Source of the DNA: Lentilactobacillus fungorum
GTDB lineage: Bacteria > Bacillota > Bacilli > Lactobacillales > Lactobacillaceae
DNA: 64,000 nucleotides
Direction: 5' to 3'
Assembly: GCF_016860605.1 (NCBI RefSeq)
Contig: NZ_BNJR01000017.1
Coordinates: forward strand, 186,001-250,000
Position numbers and translations under genes: made by a program. This document shows positions 1 through 7,521 of the stretch, piece after piece. Within the stretch, counting starts at the first letter, position 1. Each line of letters begins with the position of its first letter. The notes under the pieces were generated by a model. That model was not told where the DNA came from. It ran no database searches and saw only the letters and a list, made by a program, of their open reading frames with translations.

Positions 1-144
1 GTAAAGTTCTTCTTTAAACGCTCGAGGGTTTTGATGCCTATCCAAGTTGAACCAACATCAAGGTTTCCTCATATTTTCCATAGACGAGTGAAAACCGCCT
101 TTTCACACATAGTTTTAAATCGAGTTGCCGCTTGAGATAACAAA

Positions 145-170
145 AACGCCGGCTTAAATTCGTCGGCGTT
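145..170 (-). terminator. Rho-independent terminator after the glycosyltransferase gene
   Basis: The 7-bp stem AACGCCG/CGGCGTT encloses a 12-nt loop and is followed on the minus strand by TTTTTG. It lies about 70 nt beyond the glycosyltransferase stop. Positions 1-140 hold no gene I can identify; a short open frame on the minus strand runs off the left edge without a convincing start. Confidence 0.6.
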
Positions 171-241
171 TGACATGAACACAGGATAATATTAATTAAA
201 AAAGTAATCTAAACTGATCGCTTAACAATTTGTGATGCATA

Positions 242-979
242 CTACGGTTGCAAACGCTCACCCATATCATCAATGTGGCGGCGGACCACTTGTTCTTTTC
301 GCCGCATTTCCCAAGTTGCTGAATGAATGATACTGTTTCCGCGGCTAACTTTCGTATACAACGGCGCTGGGAAATACAGGATCTTGTGAGACGCAGCAAT
401 ATAGTCAGCTGTGAACAACAAATCTTCTGCCAAATCCAACGTTTCGTCAAAGCGGATCTGATGATCACGAATCACAGAAAGCCGAAAGCCTTTGTTCCAG
501 GTGTACCCACCAATTTCGGCGCCACGGTTATTAATTGAGTCAAACGCTTCTTGTTTAGGAATTGAAACAAAGTGATTGCCGGACCGGATACCGCCACCGC
601 GCCACCCCCAAGAATACCCAACCGCATCCATGTCAACGCTAGGATCCTTGAGGCCATCGACAATAACCTCCAGATAATTGGCAGCCAACAAATCATCACC
701 GTCCACAAACACGATGACTTCGCCCTTCGCATTATCGATCGCATAGTTTCGAGCTTTTGAGACCCCCTGATGTTTGTCGTAATAATGCGGCCGAATTCGA
801 TTTTCTCGGCTGGCAAATTCCCGAATTGTGTCAGCAGTCCGATCCGTGGAAGCATCATCTACCAAGATGATTTCAAAGTTTTGATAAGTTTGCTTAAAAA
901 TACTTTGCAGTGTTTTTTCTAAATAAGCGCCCAAATTATAAGCTGGAATTGAGATAGTTACTAATGGCAAAGTTGTCAT
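242..979 (-). CDS. Glycosyltransferase family 2 protein
   Basis: A 245-residue cytoplasmic glycosyltransferase of the GT2 (GT-A fold) family, which transfers a sugar from a nucleotide-sugar donor, usually to a cell-wall or surface glycan. The N-terminus has the family beta strand and VDDASTDRTAD nucleotide-binding segment (about residues 35-45), followed by the metal-binding VDGDD at about 90-94. No membrane segment is visible, so it is the short soluble form. I chose the ATG at 979 because a GGGGGG ribosome site lies just upstream and the conserved strand begins there; an upstream in-frame extension to 1120 crosses the promoter. It is a single-gene unit with its own promoter. Donor and acceptor cannot be told from sequence. 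Confidence 0.8.
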   Translation of the reverse strand: MTTLPLVTISIPAYNLGAYLEKTLQSIFKQTYQNFEIILVDDASTDRTADTIREFASRENRIRPHYYDKHQGVSKARNYAIDNAKGEVIVFVDGDDLLAANYLEVIVDGLKDPSVDMDAVGYSWGWRGGGIRSGNHFVSIPKQEAFDSINNRGAEIGGYTWNKGFRLSVIRDHQIRFDETLDLAEDLLFTADYIAASHKILYFPAPLYTKVSRGNSIIHSATWEMRRKEQVVRRHIDDMGERLQP

Positions 980-1007
980 AGTTGTTGCCCCCCTACTTTT
1001 TTCGGTC

Positions 1008-1036
1008 AGTGTAAGCGGATAAGTGAAATTGTGCAA
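1008..1036 (-). promoter_or_regulatory. Sigma-A promoter of the glycosyltransferase gene
   Basis: On the minus strand TTGCAC (1036-1031) and TACACT (1013-1008) are separated by 17 bp, about 30 bp before the chosen start codon. Confidence 0.6.
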
Positions 1037-1228
1037 CGATTTTGCATTCTTCCGCGTTAGTAAAGGCTTCCAGGTGGCATCACCGCTATTGAAGTTCCAA
1101 TTGGGGGCCTTATCTGGCACTTAGGATGCACTTCAAGCAGCTAATATATAACCGCGTCCTAATCGACATTCAAAGCCAAGATCGCTGCTAGCAACTGCCC
1201 CAAACAATGCACGCCAACACTAGCTTCA

Positions 1229-1277
1229 AAAAGCCCACTGACTTAATCCCAATCAGGATTTAAATCAGCGGGCTTTT
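1229..1277. terminator. Terminator after araD
   Basis: AAAAGCCC and GGGCTTTT close a long stem with inner pairs CTGA/TCAG. T runs exist on both strands, so it can stop araD transcripts and shield the convergent side. The remainder of 1121-1228 shows no gene. Confidence 0.7.
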
Positions 1278-1315
1278 GCGTTCCGCATCACGATACTATT
1301 TGGTATCTTTTAGTC

Positions 1316-2044
1316 CTATTCGTGTTCTGCATGTGACTTTGATTTTGCGTTGTTTTGACCATAGTAAGCATTCTTACCATGCTTACGGTAATAATGCTTG
1401 TCCAAGAGATATTGTGGGACGTGCGTTTCGTCTCTGGTCAACTGTAATGTGTGATAACTAATCTCTGCTGAAACTTCTAGCACCTTAGCGTTATAAACCG
1501 CCTTGTCCGCGGTTGGTCCCCAGGCAAATGGGCCGTGTTGGCTAACCAGTACTGCCGGCACTGCGTCTGGATCAACACCGCGACGATTGAATTCATCAAC
1601 GATCACTTTACCAGTATTCAACTCATAAGCTTCTTCAATTTGCTTCTTAGTTAAAGCCGGTGCACATGGAATGTCACCGTAGAACGTATCAGCATGGGTC
1701 GTACTTACTGCCGGAATATCCATCTTAGCTGCGGCAAATGAAACTGCCCAAGGTGAATGTGTGTGGACAATTCCGCCAATATTTGGGAAGTGGTTGTACA
1801 AGTAAGTATGGGTTGGCGTATCACTTGATGGATTAAGGTCACCTTCAACAACTTTACCGTCTAAATCAACAACTACCATGTCAGAAGGCTTCAGGTCTTC
1901 ATAAGGAACTCCTGATGGTTTAATGACGAATAATCCCTTGTCACGGTCAATTGCTGAAACATTTCCCCAGGTAAAAGTCACTAAATCTAACTTAGGTAGT
2001 TTCATATTTGCTTCATATACTTCTTGTTTAAGATCTTCTAGCAT
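1316..2044 (-). CDS. araD: L-ribulose-5-phosphate 4-epimerase
   Basis: A 242-residue class II aldolase-type epimerase that converts L-ribulose-5-phosphate to D-xylulose-5-phosphate, the entry point to phosphoketolase. The zinc ligands are visible as HTH (His94, His96) and SQHGPFAWG (His170); SSDTPTH holds the aspartate (about residue 75) and HADTFYG lies at 117-123. Length matches the family. It follows araB on the same strand after a 240-nt gap that contains one palindromic repeat, so the two are likely one transcript. The start at 2044 has GAAAGGTGAT upstream. No araA isomerase lies next to it, which is unusual for an arabinose operon. Confidence 0.93.
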   Translation of the reverse strand: MLEDLKQEVYEANMKLPKLDLVTFTWGNVSAIDRDKGLFVIKPSGVPYEDLKPSDMVVVDLDGKVVEGDLNPSSDTPTHTYLYNHFPNIGGIVHTHSPWAVSFAAAKMDIPAVSTTHADTFYGDIPCAPALTKKQIEEAYELNTGKVIVDEFNRRGVDPDAVPAVLVSQHGPFAWGPTADKAVYNAKVLEVSAEISYHTLQLTRDETHVPQYLLDKHYYRKHGKNAYYGQNNAKSKSHAEHE

Positions 2045-2166
2045 GTTATTTTATCACCTTTCAAGTTTTGATTAGCTGCGATTGATTCGTTTTGAAATTC
2101 ACGATTGTTCCGAGTCACACGGATAAAATTACTTTAGCAAACTCTCGGTTCCATGTTACATAGAGC

Positions 2167-2283
2167 AGGACCGCTCCGCAAAGCAGAAATCTGCGTGTAA
2201 GCACCTTTAACTAAAATCCCAGGACCGGGGATTTTAGTTAAAGGAGACTTATGCTGCGGTTTCTAACCGCTTGGCTCCGCACT
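2167..2283 (+). repeat. Palindromic element, stop-codon subtype, single copy
   Basis: One unit of the dispersed family, reading AGGACC...GCAAAGC at the left and GCTTGGCTCCGCACT at the right. The central hairpin CTTTAACTAAAATCCC/GGGGATTTTAGTTAAAG is nearly perfect. The right end touches the araB stop codon: on the minus strand the sequence runs TAG-AGTGCGGAGCC. The element sits inside the araB-araD transcript. Confidence 0.85.
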
Positions 2284-3891
2284 CTACTTCATTTTCATCG
2301 ACTTAACCGCCTGTTCTTCAACTGGAAGAGCAGCCTTATAGTTGTCGATAAATTTATCGTAGCCTTGGACACTAGCTGGTTCTGGGTACAAGGTAGCCTT
2401 GGTTGCATCCTTGAAGACCCGGTTCTCCAGGTAATCCTCTAATGCTTCGCCATCTTTACGGTTAACACAGTAAAGTGCCAAAACTGCCATGCCCCATGGG
2501 CCACCTTCACCGGCATTTTCCATTACTGAAATTGGCGTATTCAATGCGTCAGCCAATACTTGCTGGGCAACAACCGGTGTCTTAAAGATCCCACCTTGCG
2601 CAACCAGGACACTTGTCTTAATGTGTTCTTCACGAAGTAAGATATCCATGCCAATCTTCAATGGCGCAAAGGCAGAATAGATCTGTTCCTTAATGAAGTT
2701 AGCCAAGTTTAACTTACTATCTGGTTTTCGAACAAATAATGGTCGGCCTTCCGGCATCCGCGTGATGTTTTCACCTGATAGATAAGCAAAATTAACTAGG
2801 CCACCAGCATCTTGGTCACCCTTAACCGATTCAGCGAATAACGTGCCGTATAAATCGTCGGGCTTTAACTGTAATCCCAATGCCTTTGCAAATTCACCAA
2901 ACAAGCCAACCCAAGCATTGATGTCTGAGGAACTGTTGTTGGTATGAACCATGGCAACCGGTGCCCCATCAGGGGTTGTAACCATGTCAATGTCTCGATG
3001 AGCTGCCTTCATTGGTCGGTCCAAGACAACCATGGAGAATGCAGATGTTCCGGCTGAAATGTTACCAGTCCGCTTCTTAACACTGTTGGTTGAAACCATC
3101 CCAGTACCAGCATCGCCTTCAGGAGGGGCAATGAGTGAACCTGCCTGCAACTCACCACTTTGATCCAATAGCTTGGCGCCAGCCTCGGTCAATTCGCCGA
3201 CTTTTTGGCCAGCAGGCAAAACTTTTGGCAAAATATCTTCAATGTTCCAAGGATATTGCTGAACCTCTGGTAGTGAACTAAACTTGTCAAGCATATCCTG
3301 CTTATAATTAACCGTTTTTTCATCAATTGGGAACATCCCAGATGCATCGCCAACGCCCAAAGCTTTCTCACCTGACAGCTTCCAAGTAACGTATCCAGCA
3401 AGTGTTGTGAAGAAGTCCACGTTCTTAACGTGTTCTTCCTTGTTAAGAATTGCTTGGTACAAGTGAGCAATGCTCCAACGTTCTGGAATGTTGAAATTAA
3501 ACAGCTTGGTTAGCGCTTCAGCGGCTTGGCCAGTGATGTTGTTTCGCCAAGTTCTAAATGGCACTAGCAACTCACCCTTCTTATCAAACGCCATGTAACC
3601 GTGCATCATCGCGCTCACACCAATTGACCCGATCTTTTGTAAGTCACAGCCATACTTGTCATGAACTTCTAATGCCAAAGTTGCGTAACTGGTTTGAATC
3701 CCATCCCAAATTTTATCAATCGGATAAGTCCAAATGCCGTTGTCCAACTCATTTTCCCAAAGATAATCACCAGAAGCGATCGTTTGGAAATCATTTGTTA
3801 CCAGGACGGCCTTGATTCTAGTAGAACCCAATTCGAGACCAAGCGAAATGTTTCCGCTTACAATTTCGTCTCGCACACGACTTTCATCCAT
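2284..3891 (-). CDS. araB: L-ribulokinase, FGGY family
   Basis: A 535-residue FGGY sugar kinase of the lactobacillar AraB type, phosphorylating L-ribulose with ATP. The N-terminal phosphate-binding loop LELGSTRIKAV is at about 18-28, and the region APPEGDAGTG near residue 265 carries the likely catalytic aspartate. It is longer than the xylulokinase in this window (504 aa) and clearly a different subfamily. It is first in an operon with araD and has an AraR-like operator in its promoter. Start ATG 3891 has GGAGGA 7 nt upstream. The stop TAG coincides with the end of a palindromic element. Xylulokinase-like activity cannot be excluded from sequence alone. Confidence 0.85.
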   Translation of the reverse strand: MDESRVRDEIVSGNISLGLELGSTRIKAVLVTNDFQTIASGDYLWENELDNGIWTYPIDKIWDGIQTSYATLALEVHDKYGCDLQKIGSIGVSAMMHGYMAFDKKGELLVPFRTWRNNITGQAAEALTKLFNFNIPERWSIAHLYQAILNKEEHVKNVDFFTTLAGYVTWKLSGEKALGVGDASGMFPIDEKTVNYKQDMLDKFSSLPEVQQYPWNIEDILPKVLPAGQKVGELTEAGAKLLDQSGELQAGSLIAPPEGDAGTGMVSTNSVKKRTGNISAGTSAFSMVVLDRPMKAAHRDIDMVTTPDGAPVAMVHTNNSSSDINAWVGLFGEFAKALGLQLKPDDLYGTLFAESVKGDQDAGGLVNFAYLSGENITRMPEGRPLFVRKPDSKLNLANFIKEQIYSAFAPLKIGMDILLREEHIKTSVLVAQGGIFKTPVVAQQVLADALNTPISVMENAGEGGPWGMAVLALYCVNRKDGEALEDYLENRVFKDATKATLYPEPASVQGYDKFIDNYKAALPVEEQAVKSMKMK

Positions 3892-3939
3892 TATATAATC
3901 CTCCAGAGTAACTCCAATAGTATTTTCAATTACTCCCTA

Positions 3940-3968
3940 ATTGTAAAATATTCGTACGTATAAATCAA
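3940..3968 (-). promoter_or_regulatory. araB promoter with AraR-like operator
   Basis: On the minus strand TTGATT (3968-3963) and TACAAT (3945-3940) have a 17-bp spacer. The spacer holds ATTCGTACGTATAAAT (plus-strand 3950-3965), which matches 14 of 16 bases of the known AraR operator ATTTGTACGTACAAAT. A GntR/LacI-type AraR repressor bound there would block the promoter. The araR gene is not in the window. Confidence 0.75.
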
Positions 3969-4003
3969 TTGTTTTCGAAATTTGTAGAATAAATCTGCTT
4001 TGA

Positions 4004-4675
4004 TCAAACCAAATCAACTAAGCGATCTTCATCCAAAATCGTTACTTGCGATCTCGAAGAAACAATGATCCCATCAGTTGCTAATTGTTTAAATATTCGA
4101 CTAATGGTTTCTGGTGTGGTTCCTAAATAAGTTGCGATGTCTTTTTTCTTAAGCGGCAATTTGAACTGAGCCGTCCCTAAACCGGCACTGGTCTCTAACA
4201 AGTACTTTGCTAATTTGCCAGTTGTATCCGTTGTTGAAGCCAACGTTTTTTCTTCTTGCAAGTCACTAATCTGTTGGCTCATCGTGGCCAATAATTTAAT
4301 CGCTAATTGAGAACTTGTCTTCAGCAGGTTCTGAAACGCATCCTGCTCAATTTGACAAACATTAGAATTAACTAAAGCCGTAGCGGTGACATTTCGTTGA
4401 TTACCATTGAATAAGGAAGCTTCACCATCAAAATCACCGGGTTGCATGACTTTTAGTAACTGTTCCTTTCCATTAGCCGCTGCTTGTGAAATTTTGATTT
4501 GGCCGGCTTCCAGAATTAAAAAGTGGCCAACTGAGTCTCCGGCCATATAGATCATATCGCCCTTGACATACTGATGTTGGACAACTAATCTTGCAACTTC
4601 TTCTTTTTGCTTTTGAGGTAATGATCGGAAAAGTGGAACCAAATTCACACATTCTAGGGCATGTTGTAAGTTCAT
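4004..4675 (-). CDS. Crp/Fnr family transcriptional regulator
   Basis: A 223-residue regulator with an N-terminal cyclic-nucleotide-type beta barrel (about 20-120, with the PGDFDGEASLF turn near residue 85) and a C-terminal winged helix whose recognition helix contains TPETISRIFKQL. It resembles the Flp-like Crp/Fnr proteins of lactobacilli. Only two cysteines are present (near residues 8 and 107), too few for an Fnr iron-sulphur cluster, so the signal is unknown. The start is the ATG at 4675, which shares its A with the stop of the upstream gene (TAATG), implying translational coupling; AAAGGAG precedes it. Confidence 0.85.
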   Translation of the reverse strand: MNLQHALECVNLVPLFRSLPQKQKEEVARLVVQHQYVKGDMIYMAGDSVGHFLILEAGQIKISQAAANGKEQLLKVMQPGDFDGEASLFNGNQRNVTATALVNSNVCQIEQDAFQNLLKTSSQLAIKLLATMSQQISDLQEEKTLASTTDTTGKLAKYLLETSAGLGTAQFKLPLKKKDIATYLGTTPETISRIFKQLATDGIIVSSRSQVTILDEDRLVDLV

Positions 4676-5325
4676 TATTGCCACTCCTTTAGCTGTTCAA
4701 GCCACTGCTTGGTTGTCTCATCCGGCGCGGTACTGGTATCAAAGGGAATTGGCGCAAAAATTTGAGCAACTCGCTGCCAATTAATCACGCCCTCAATCAT
4801 AAACTGGGCAACTAATGAATCGAGTTGTTCCGGCTTGACTTGCTCAATAATTTGGCGATTGCCGGTTGTCATTAAAGTATTGGCTGCCAGCTGGCGACCA
4901 ATGATTTGACTCAATTGCTCCTTAGAAACTGTCGCCGTCAAAAAAAGACGCGCTTTTAATGGCACCGCTGGAATCTCTCGCTTTAAGAACTGCTCAAACG
5001 GCGCCCAATTTTCAAAAACCACCCGATAAAATTGATAGGGTACTCGTACCCCAATATTCTTGAACGTTTCAGTGATAATCGTCGTTAGCGGCCAGGGATT
5101 AATTGTAGGTCCGGCAGTGTGAATCACTTCCATTAAGAACCGCTGCATGGTTTCTTTGGCAATCCCGTGATATTTTTTCTTAAGCGTTAAACCGTAGCGA
5201 ACCAATACGAATTCTTCAAATTGGTCTGGCGAAATGATTCGCCCGGCTTGGTGATGCATATGGTGTCTGATTTGTTTGATTTGTCGTAATTTACTTGATT
5301 TAGCGAACCTACCTTGTTTAACCAT
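4675..5325 (-). CDS. Conserved hypothetical protein coupled to the Crp/Fnr gene
   Basis: A 216-residue protein I do not recognise. It begins with a very basic stretch (RFAKSSKLRQIKQIRHHMHH), has no signal peptide or membrane segment, and is predicted mostly helical. Its stop overlaps the start of the Crp/Fnr regulator, so the two are made together and may act together, for example as a sensor, partner or target. The start ATG has GAGTGTGTAA upstream, which is a weak ribosome site. Function unknown. Confidence 0.6.
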   Translation of the reverse strand: MVKQGRFAKSSKLRQIKQIRHHMHHQAGRIISPDQFEEFVLVRYGLTLKKKYHGIAKETMQRFLMEVIHTAGPTINPWPLTTIITETFKNIGVRVPYQFYRVVFENWAPFEQFLKREIPAVPLKARLFLTATVSKEQLSQIIGRQLAANTLMTTGNRQIIEQVKPEQLDSLVAQFMIEGVINWQRVAQIFAPIPFDTSTAPDETTKQWLEQLKEWQ

Positions 5326-5627
5326 TTACACACTCCTCTATTATTACCTTTATTATTGCCGAAATTGGTCATTAATTCAAAGTTGCAATCAAAAGAGCAG
5401 TTAAGATTCATCCACTCTTTCCTTTAATTCTCCGCTAGCCGCCACGAAGTCCCCTCATCCAAATAAATTTTAGCAGGATACGCCCACTTTGGATGACTTT
5501 ACATAAGATTTACATTAATTTAATGGGTACCATTAATTTTAAATTTAATTTGTTTGTAACAAGCCAGCTAAATCCAGATTTATCATAGCAGTTGGTTGTC
5601 ACATATTTGTCTTATTTTAAGCGGCTG
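5326..5627. other. Gene-free upstream region
   Basis: This AT-rich stretch separates two divergent units. I see no coding signal on either strand. It holds the unassigned promoter of the minus-strand pair and, at its right end, the -35 box of the LysM gene. Confidence 0.5.
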
Positions 5628-5655
5628 TTGACGCCTTTTTTGGATCTGATATTAT
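5628..5655 (+). promoter_or_regulatory. Promoter of the LysM-3D gene
   Basis: TTGACG and TATTAT are separated by 16 bp. The predicted transcript starts about 160 nt before the coding region. Confidence 0.6.
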
Positions 5656-5662
5656 AGACGGC

Positions 5663-5792
5663 GTGATTGGTTCTGATGCGTTCAACCAGTTCCAATCACC
5701 TTCCGAGTTACCGTTTGACAATCCATCTGAGTGTTCCGGAACACACTTTAACAATCTATGTAACCGTGGAAGTCCAAGATTCAAACATTGAA
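5663..5792 (+). other. Structured 5' leader of the LysM-3D gene
   Basis: Between promoter and gene lie several pairings: GTGATTGG/CCAATCAC (8 bp), an outer CTTCC..GTTAC/GTAAC..GGAAG helix, and inside it the palindrome GTGTTCCGGAACAC. This suggests a folded RNA leader. I do not match it to a known riboswitch. Confidence 0.4.
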
Positions 5793-5821
5793 CGCAAATC
5801 TAGTCACAGCTAATTTAAAAG

Positions 5822-6445
5822 GTGGTTTTTACGATCAAAAAGAGTCTACTTACATTATCAGTTATCACCGGTTTTCTAGGGTTCAGCGGTGTCGTGGCCA
5901 ATGCCGACACCTATACCGTTAAGTCCGGTGACACTGTTGCTAATATTGCTGATAAATTCAATGATACGGTTAGCGGCATTACCCAACGCAATCATCTATC
6001 CGATGCTGACATGATTTTGGTTGGCCAAAAGTTAACAGTTGGCAAGGATGCTAACAAGTCAACCAATAAGAACCATATGAAGACTTCATCAGCCGTTCAC
6101 AATGAACATCAAAGTGCAATTATTGCCGATACTACTTCAAGTTCTGATTCTTCAAGCAGTACCAGTTCAAGTGATGCAACCAGCAGCGCCATCATTTCCC
6201 CAGCGGATTTCCAATCACAAGGGGTTGTTTACCAAAATGGTAAAAAATGGACTTATTACACAGGAGCTGCTTTTGCTGACGGCACCACTAATCATGGTGG
6301 TTATGATGCAGATGGTTATCTCATCGTCGCTGCTCCTTCAGACGTGCCATTTGGTACTCACGTCCAGACCCCACTTGGCGAGGGTGTCGTCCATGACCGC
6401 GGTACCGCGATTGTTGGCAATCACTACGATGTTGTCATGCCATAA
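5822..6445 (+). CDS. Secreted LysM and 3D-domain cell-wall protein
   Basis: A secreted protein of about 205 residues. It has a signal peptide ending VVANA, one LysM peptidoglycan-binding domain (YTVKSGDTVANIAD to VGQKLTVG, about 30-74), a serine-rich linker, and a C-terminal 3D double-psi barrel domain with HDRGTAI and YDVVMP. Such proteins bind or cleave peptidoglycan. The start is odd: the only standard start is GTG 5822, which lies inside what looks like the ribosome site AAAAGGTGG; the expected start position, 5831, reads ACG, and ACG-ATC-AAA-AAG would give a typical MIKKS signal peptide. The protein ends immediately after the last 3D motif, which is short for the family. Confidence 0.8.
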   Translation: MVFTIKKSLLTLSVITGFLGFSGVVANADTYTVKSGDTVANIADKFNDTVSGITQRNHLSDADMILVGQKLTVGKDANKSTNKNHMKTSSAVHNEHQSAIIADTTSSSDSSSSTSSSDATSSAIISPADFQSQGVVYQNGKKWTYYTGAAFADGTTNHGGYDADGYLIVAAPSDVPFGTHVQTPLGEGVVHDRGTAIVGNHYDVVMP

Positions 6446-6527
6446 GGATACTTCTAGTACAATCATGATTGCAATCTGAATAGAACAATTTTTCTAAGTA
6501 ACCATTTTTGTGACAAGAATTTTAACA

Positions 6528-6567
6528 AACGACCATTGAACGGAAAAACCGTTGGATGGTCGTTTTT
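6528..6567 (+). terminator. Terminator of the LysM-3D gene
   Basis: AACGACCAT and ATGGTCGTT form a 9-bp stem with an inner AACGG/CCGTT pairing, followed by TTT on the plus strand. Confidence 0.75.
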
Positions 6568-6619
6568 GGGTTGAATCAAATTAAGTTTAAAACCCTCTCA
6601 CAAGGTGACTGCCAATTCA

Positions 6620-7261
6620 TTAATCATCAACCACAATCCCATGCTCTAACATATCCATATAGGATTTGACTTGGTCAATGATGTCGCTCATATCCTCTAT
6701 TTTCTTAACATCTGGATGCTTTTCAAAATATTGCTGAATGGTTTGGGAAAGCGTCGCTAAAAACATCGTCAAATAGACTTGGACATTCTTATGATCTAAT
6801 CCTGGCCGTAAATTAAGATGACTAATCGTTGCTTCAATCACCGTATGCATCAAGTTGGTTTCCAACTCAGTAAACATCTTCGTCACCCGATCCCGCATTG
6901 GCTTAGGCACATACGAATCGCTGGTATACACCCGCATCAGTAGGCCAAACTCATTTGGAAACTGGTGAGAAAGCTCTGTTTTGTACTTAGTTGCCCGAAT
7001 GATCATACTCACGAGGTCCTTAGAATCCGTCCAAACTGAAAAGTCAACTACGGCCATGATCGTGTCGATCGCCCGTTGTACGGCTTTGTAATATAAATGT
7101 TGTTTATTATTAAAATATCTAAATACGGACCCTTTAGAGACCCCAGCTAATTCCGCAATTTTATCCGTACTGGCTTGATAGCCAACCTGCCCAAATTCTT
7201 GGACAGCAGCAGTTAAAATTGCCTGTTCTTTTTGGGGGTCACGAGGTAATCGTTTTGTCAT
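6620..7261 (-). CDS. TetR/AcrR family regulator
   Basis: A 213-residue repressor with the TetR helix-turn-helix at about 15-60 (TDKIAELAGVSKGSVFRYFNNKQHLYYKAV) and a helical ligand domain. It lies directly downstream of the ABC ATPase and permease genes on the same strand and is probably the repressor of that operon; a dyad in the ABC promoter is its likely site. Two palindromic elements separate it from the permease. Start ATG 7261 follows AAAAAGAAGG. Confidence 0.88.
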   Translation of the reverse strand: MTKRLPRDPQKEQAILTAAVQEFGQVGYQASTDKIAELAGVSKGSVFRYFNNKQHLYYKAVQRAIDTIMAVVDFSVWTDSKDLVSMIIRATKYKTELSHQFPNEFGLLMRVYTSDSYVPKPMRDRVTKMFTELETNLMHTVIEATISHLNLRPGLDHKNVQVYLTMFLATLSQTIQQYFEKHPDVKKIEDMSDIIDQVKSYMDMLEHGIVVDD

Positions 7262-7323
7262 GGTTAGCCTTCTTTTTTTGGATACAATTTTGGTTGATTG
7301 ATGATAAATGGTGTAACGCTTAG

Positions 7324-7521
7324 TTGACAGGCAGAAGCTTGCGCATAAGCAACTTTAACTAAAATCCCAAGCCCGGGGATTTCCGATCCATGGCGACTTA
7401 GCTAAAACGTGCTCCGCCAAGCAGAAACCTCCGCATAAGCACCTCCAACAAAAATTCCAGACCCGGGAATTTTCGTTGGAGGAGACTTATGCTGCGGTTT
7501 CTAAGCGCTTGGCTGCGCACT
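7324..7521 (+). repeat. Palindromic elements, stop-codon subtype, one decayed and one intact copy
   Basis: The left copy (7324-7405) keeps the arm AGAAGCTTGCGCATAAGC and the centre but has lost its right arm. The right copy (7407-7521) is intact, with arms GCCAAGCAGAAACC and GGTTTCTAAGCGCTTGGC and core CCTCCAACAAAAATTCC/GGAATTTTCGTTGGAGG. Its right end GCGCACT touches the stop codon of the ABC permease (minus strand: TAG-AGTGCGCAGCC). Confidence 0.85.

Noticed and set aside
1080-1100. GGTGATGCCACC upstream of the glycosyltransferase as a T-box
   Set aside because: The order of bases does not fit GGTGGNACC, and neither an antiterminator nor a terminator is present.
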